Assembly: GCA_947472795.1 (NCBI GenBank)
Contig: CANJBL010000021.1
Coordinates: 1-41,891 of the forward strand
Source: Fidelibacterota bacterium
GTDB lineage: Bacteria > Pseudomonadota > Alphaproteobacteria > Rhodospirillales > Rhodospirillaceae
Direction of reading: 5' to 3'
Length of the DNA: 41,891 nt
Both the position numbers and the translations under genes were made by a program. The notes under the pieces are model-generated. The model did no database searches and had not been told where the DNA came from. It saw only the letters and a list, made by a program, of their open reading frames with translations. This document shows positions 40,868-41,891 of the stretch, in pieces. Numbering within the stretch: position 1 is the stretch's first letter; the number at the start of each line of letters is the position of its first letter.

Positions 40868-41746
40868 ATGAGCGGTTCAGCCAGCTTTTACGACACTTTG
40901 ACGCCTATGCGCGAGCCGGGTCAGGTGTTCGACGCGCGGCATTATGTCTCCGTGCCCGAGGACTGGTTCCTGGCGGTTTCGGATATTCAAGGTTCAACCG
41001 CCGCGGTGGCCACCGGCCAGCATTCGGATGTGAACTTCGCCGCCGCCGCCATGATCGCATCCCTCAATAACCTGTGCGGCGGAGTGATCCCCTATCAATT
41101 CGGCGGCGATGGCGCGGTGGCTCTGGTGCCGCCGGAACATGCCGCCAAGGCGCGCACCTCCCTCGCCCAGATCCGACGTTTTGCCTTGCAGGAGTTCAAA
41201 CTCAACCTGCGTGTGGGTCTGGCGCCGGTATCCGAGATCGTGAAGCGCAACGCCGAGGTACGGGTGGGCCGTTATGAGCCGGCACCCAGCAGCGCCTATG
41301 CCGTATTTCTCGGCAACGGCGTCGAGTTGATGGAATCCTCGGTGAAGGGCCGCGGCGATCAAAGCCTCGCCGCTTTGGCCATGATTGGTGATGCCGATGA
41401 CAACAACGAGCCGCCCGACCTCACAGGACTTTCTTGCCGGTGGACGCCTTTAAGATCGGCTCGCGGCAAAATGCTCGCCCTTGTGATGCGCTGCAAGGAT
41501 CACGGCACACTGCATGCCGAGCTGACACGCCTCGCGGGCGTGCCAGCACTCAACGCTGCGTCCATGGAAAATTTGCAGGCAAAGTGGCCGCCAAAAGGCC
41601 TGCTGCGGGAAGCCAAGGCGCGGAAAAAGGAAAGACCTCTCGCGCTCATCTTCGTCGGCATCGCGCTCTACACACTTCTCAGCGTCATCTGCTTCAAGTT
41701 CAAGCTGCGACTGGGCCAGTTCAGCGCCGAGCAGTATCGCGAGTGA
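40868..41746 (+). CDS. DUF3095 (adenylate-cyclase-like) protein, C-terminus removed by IS insertion
   Basis: A 292-residue frame matching DUF3095, a family with a nucleotide-cyclase-like core: WFLAVSDIQGSTAAVATGQH (D39), YQFGGDGAVALVPP (79-82) and PSSAYAVFLGNGVELME. The frame ends LGQFSAEQYRE and then TGA, which is the first triplet of the IS terminus (41744-41746). DUF3095 proteins normally continue past this point for roughly 90 residues with a conserved NSDFRK-like start and an HFVDG-type ending, so this copy is truncated and probably non-functional. ATG 40868 follows AGAGGG. Family knowledge is used for the missing part. Confidence 0.85.
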   Translation: MSGSASFYDTLTPMREPGQVFDARHYVSVPEDWFLAVSDIQGSTAAVATGQHSDVNFAAAAMIASLNNLCGGVIPYQFGGDGAVALVPPEHAAKARTSLAQIRRFALQEFKLNLRVGLAPVSEIVKRNAEVRVGRYEPAPSSAYAVFLGNGVELMESSVKGRGDQSLAALAMIGDADDNNEPPDLTGLSCRWTPLRSARGKMLALVMRCKDHGTLHAELTRLAGVPALNAASMENLQAKWPPKGLLREAKARKKERPLALIFVGIALYTLLSVICFKFKLRLGQFSAEQYRE

Positions 41747-41891
41747 CCTGACGGCTTTTTTTGTACCGGTCGATTTGAGAGAATTGACCCTGACAGAAGG
41801 AGCTGAAGATGGCGAAACGTGGATTAGGTGCGGAGCAGATTGTTTCCAAGTTAAGGCAGATCGAGGTGCTGATGGCGCAGGGCAAGTCTGC
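41744..41891 (+). mobile_element. IS3-family insertion sequence, right-flank copy (5' end only)
   Basis: The terminus TGACCTGACGGC followed by seven T's and the orfA start is the inverted partner of the left-end copy, 95 percent identical over 146 bases. The element interrupts the DUF3095 gene and runs off the window, so its other end and target duplication are not visible. Confidence 0.8.
41809..41891 (+). CDS. IS3-family transposase OrfA, N-terminal fragment (cut by window edge)
   Basis: ATG 41809 follows GAAGGAG with six bases between and encodes MAKRGLGAEQIVSKLRQ..., 27 full codons to the window edge. This is the start of the OrfA helix-turn-helix domain. It is the mirror copy of the fragment at the left end. 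Confidence 0.75.
   Translation, partial: MAKRGLGAEQIVSKLRQIEVLMAQGKS

Noticed and set aside
1-41891. CRISPR arrays, tRNA or rRNA genes, prophage, cobalamin riboswitch
   Set aside because: No regular repeat-spacer pattern, tRNA-like cloverleaf, phage gene or riboswitch core was seen on reading both strands.

Overview
The window is GC-rich, densely packed alphaproteobacterial DNA carrying an almost complete hopanoid (bacterial triterpenoid) locus. The lineage call is an inference from gene content (hpnA-N set, RcnB-like, DUF1345, DUF5985-like and DUF3095 proteins); genus cannot be fixed from sequence alone. No tRNA, rRNA, CRISPR array or prophage is visible, and no gene-free stretch exceeds 300 bases.

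Both ends are the 5' end of the same IS3-family insertion sequence in inverted orientation, reading outward (1-145 minus, 41744-41891 plus; 139 of 146 compared positions identical). Each copy ends the neighbouring gene inside its own terminus: a small DUF5985-like membrane protein on the left and a DUF3095 protein on the right, which has lost its C-terminal part. The window may therefore be a contig broken at repeats.

Layout: 138-801 (minus) winged-helix-like regulator plus small membrane protein. 882-7494 hpnA (minus), then hpnK, a PhyH-family dioxygenase, hpnN and a Sel1-repeat protein (plus), then hpnM (minus). 7675-13666 an uncharacterised radical SAM protein, hpnJ, hpnI, a sugar-nucleotide epimerase and hpnL (plus). 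13913-17887 a membrane-anchored trypsin-like protease, MoxR ATPase, DUF58 and VWA protein (Bat/Mox-type operon). 17949-21524 (minus) a 36-residue membrane protein, a ferritin-like di-iron protein, a small membrane protein, a MOSC protein and a DegT aminotransferase. 21636-29848 hpnC, hpnB, dxs, hpnD, hpnE, shc (plus). 29967-34659 RcnB/glycine-zipper protein, AraC-type regulator, hpnG, hpnH and ispH. 34872-41746 DUF1345, twin palindromes, ABC-F ATPase, a two-gene polyamine-synthase-like pair, a small secreted protein, a DTW tRNA-modifying enzyme, a TPR-like exported protein and DUF3095.

How the genes work together: Dxs and IspH are the first and last enzymes of the MEP isoprenoid pathway. HpnD, HpnC and HpnE turn farnesyl diphosphate into squalene via presqualene diphosphate and hydroxysqualene. 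Shc (HpnF) cyclises squalene to hopene. HpnH adds adenosine and HpnG removes adenine to give the ribosylated C35 side chain. HpnI adds N-acetylglucosamine, HpnK deacetylates it, and HpnJ contracts the sugar ring to the cyclitol ether. HpnN and HpnM are envelope transport components. No hpnP (C-2 methylase), hpnR (C-3 methylase) or hpnO (aminotransferase) was recognised. The least explained members are the second radical SAM protein beside hpnJ, the PhyH dioxygenase between hpnK and hpnN, the epimerase fused translationally to hpnI, and the DegT-MOSC pair divergent from hpnC.
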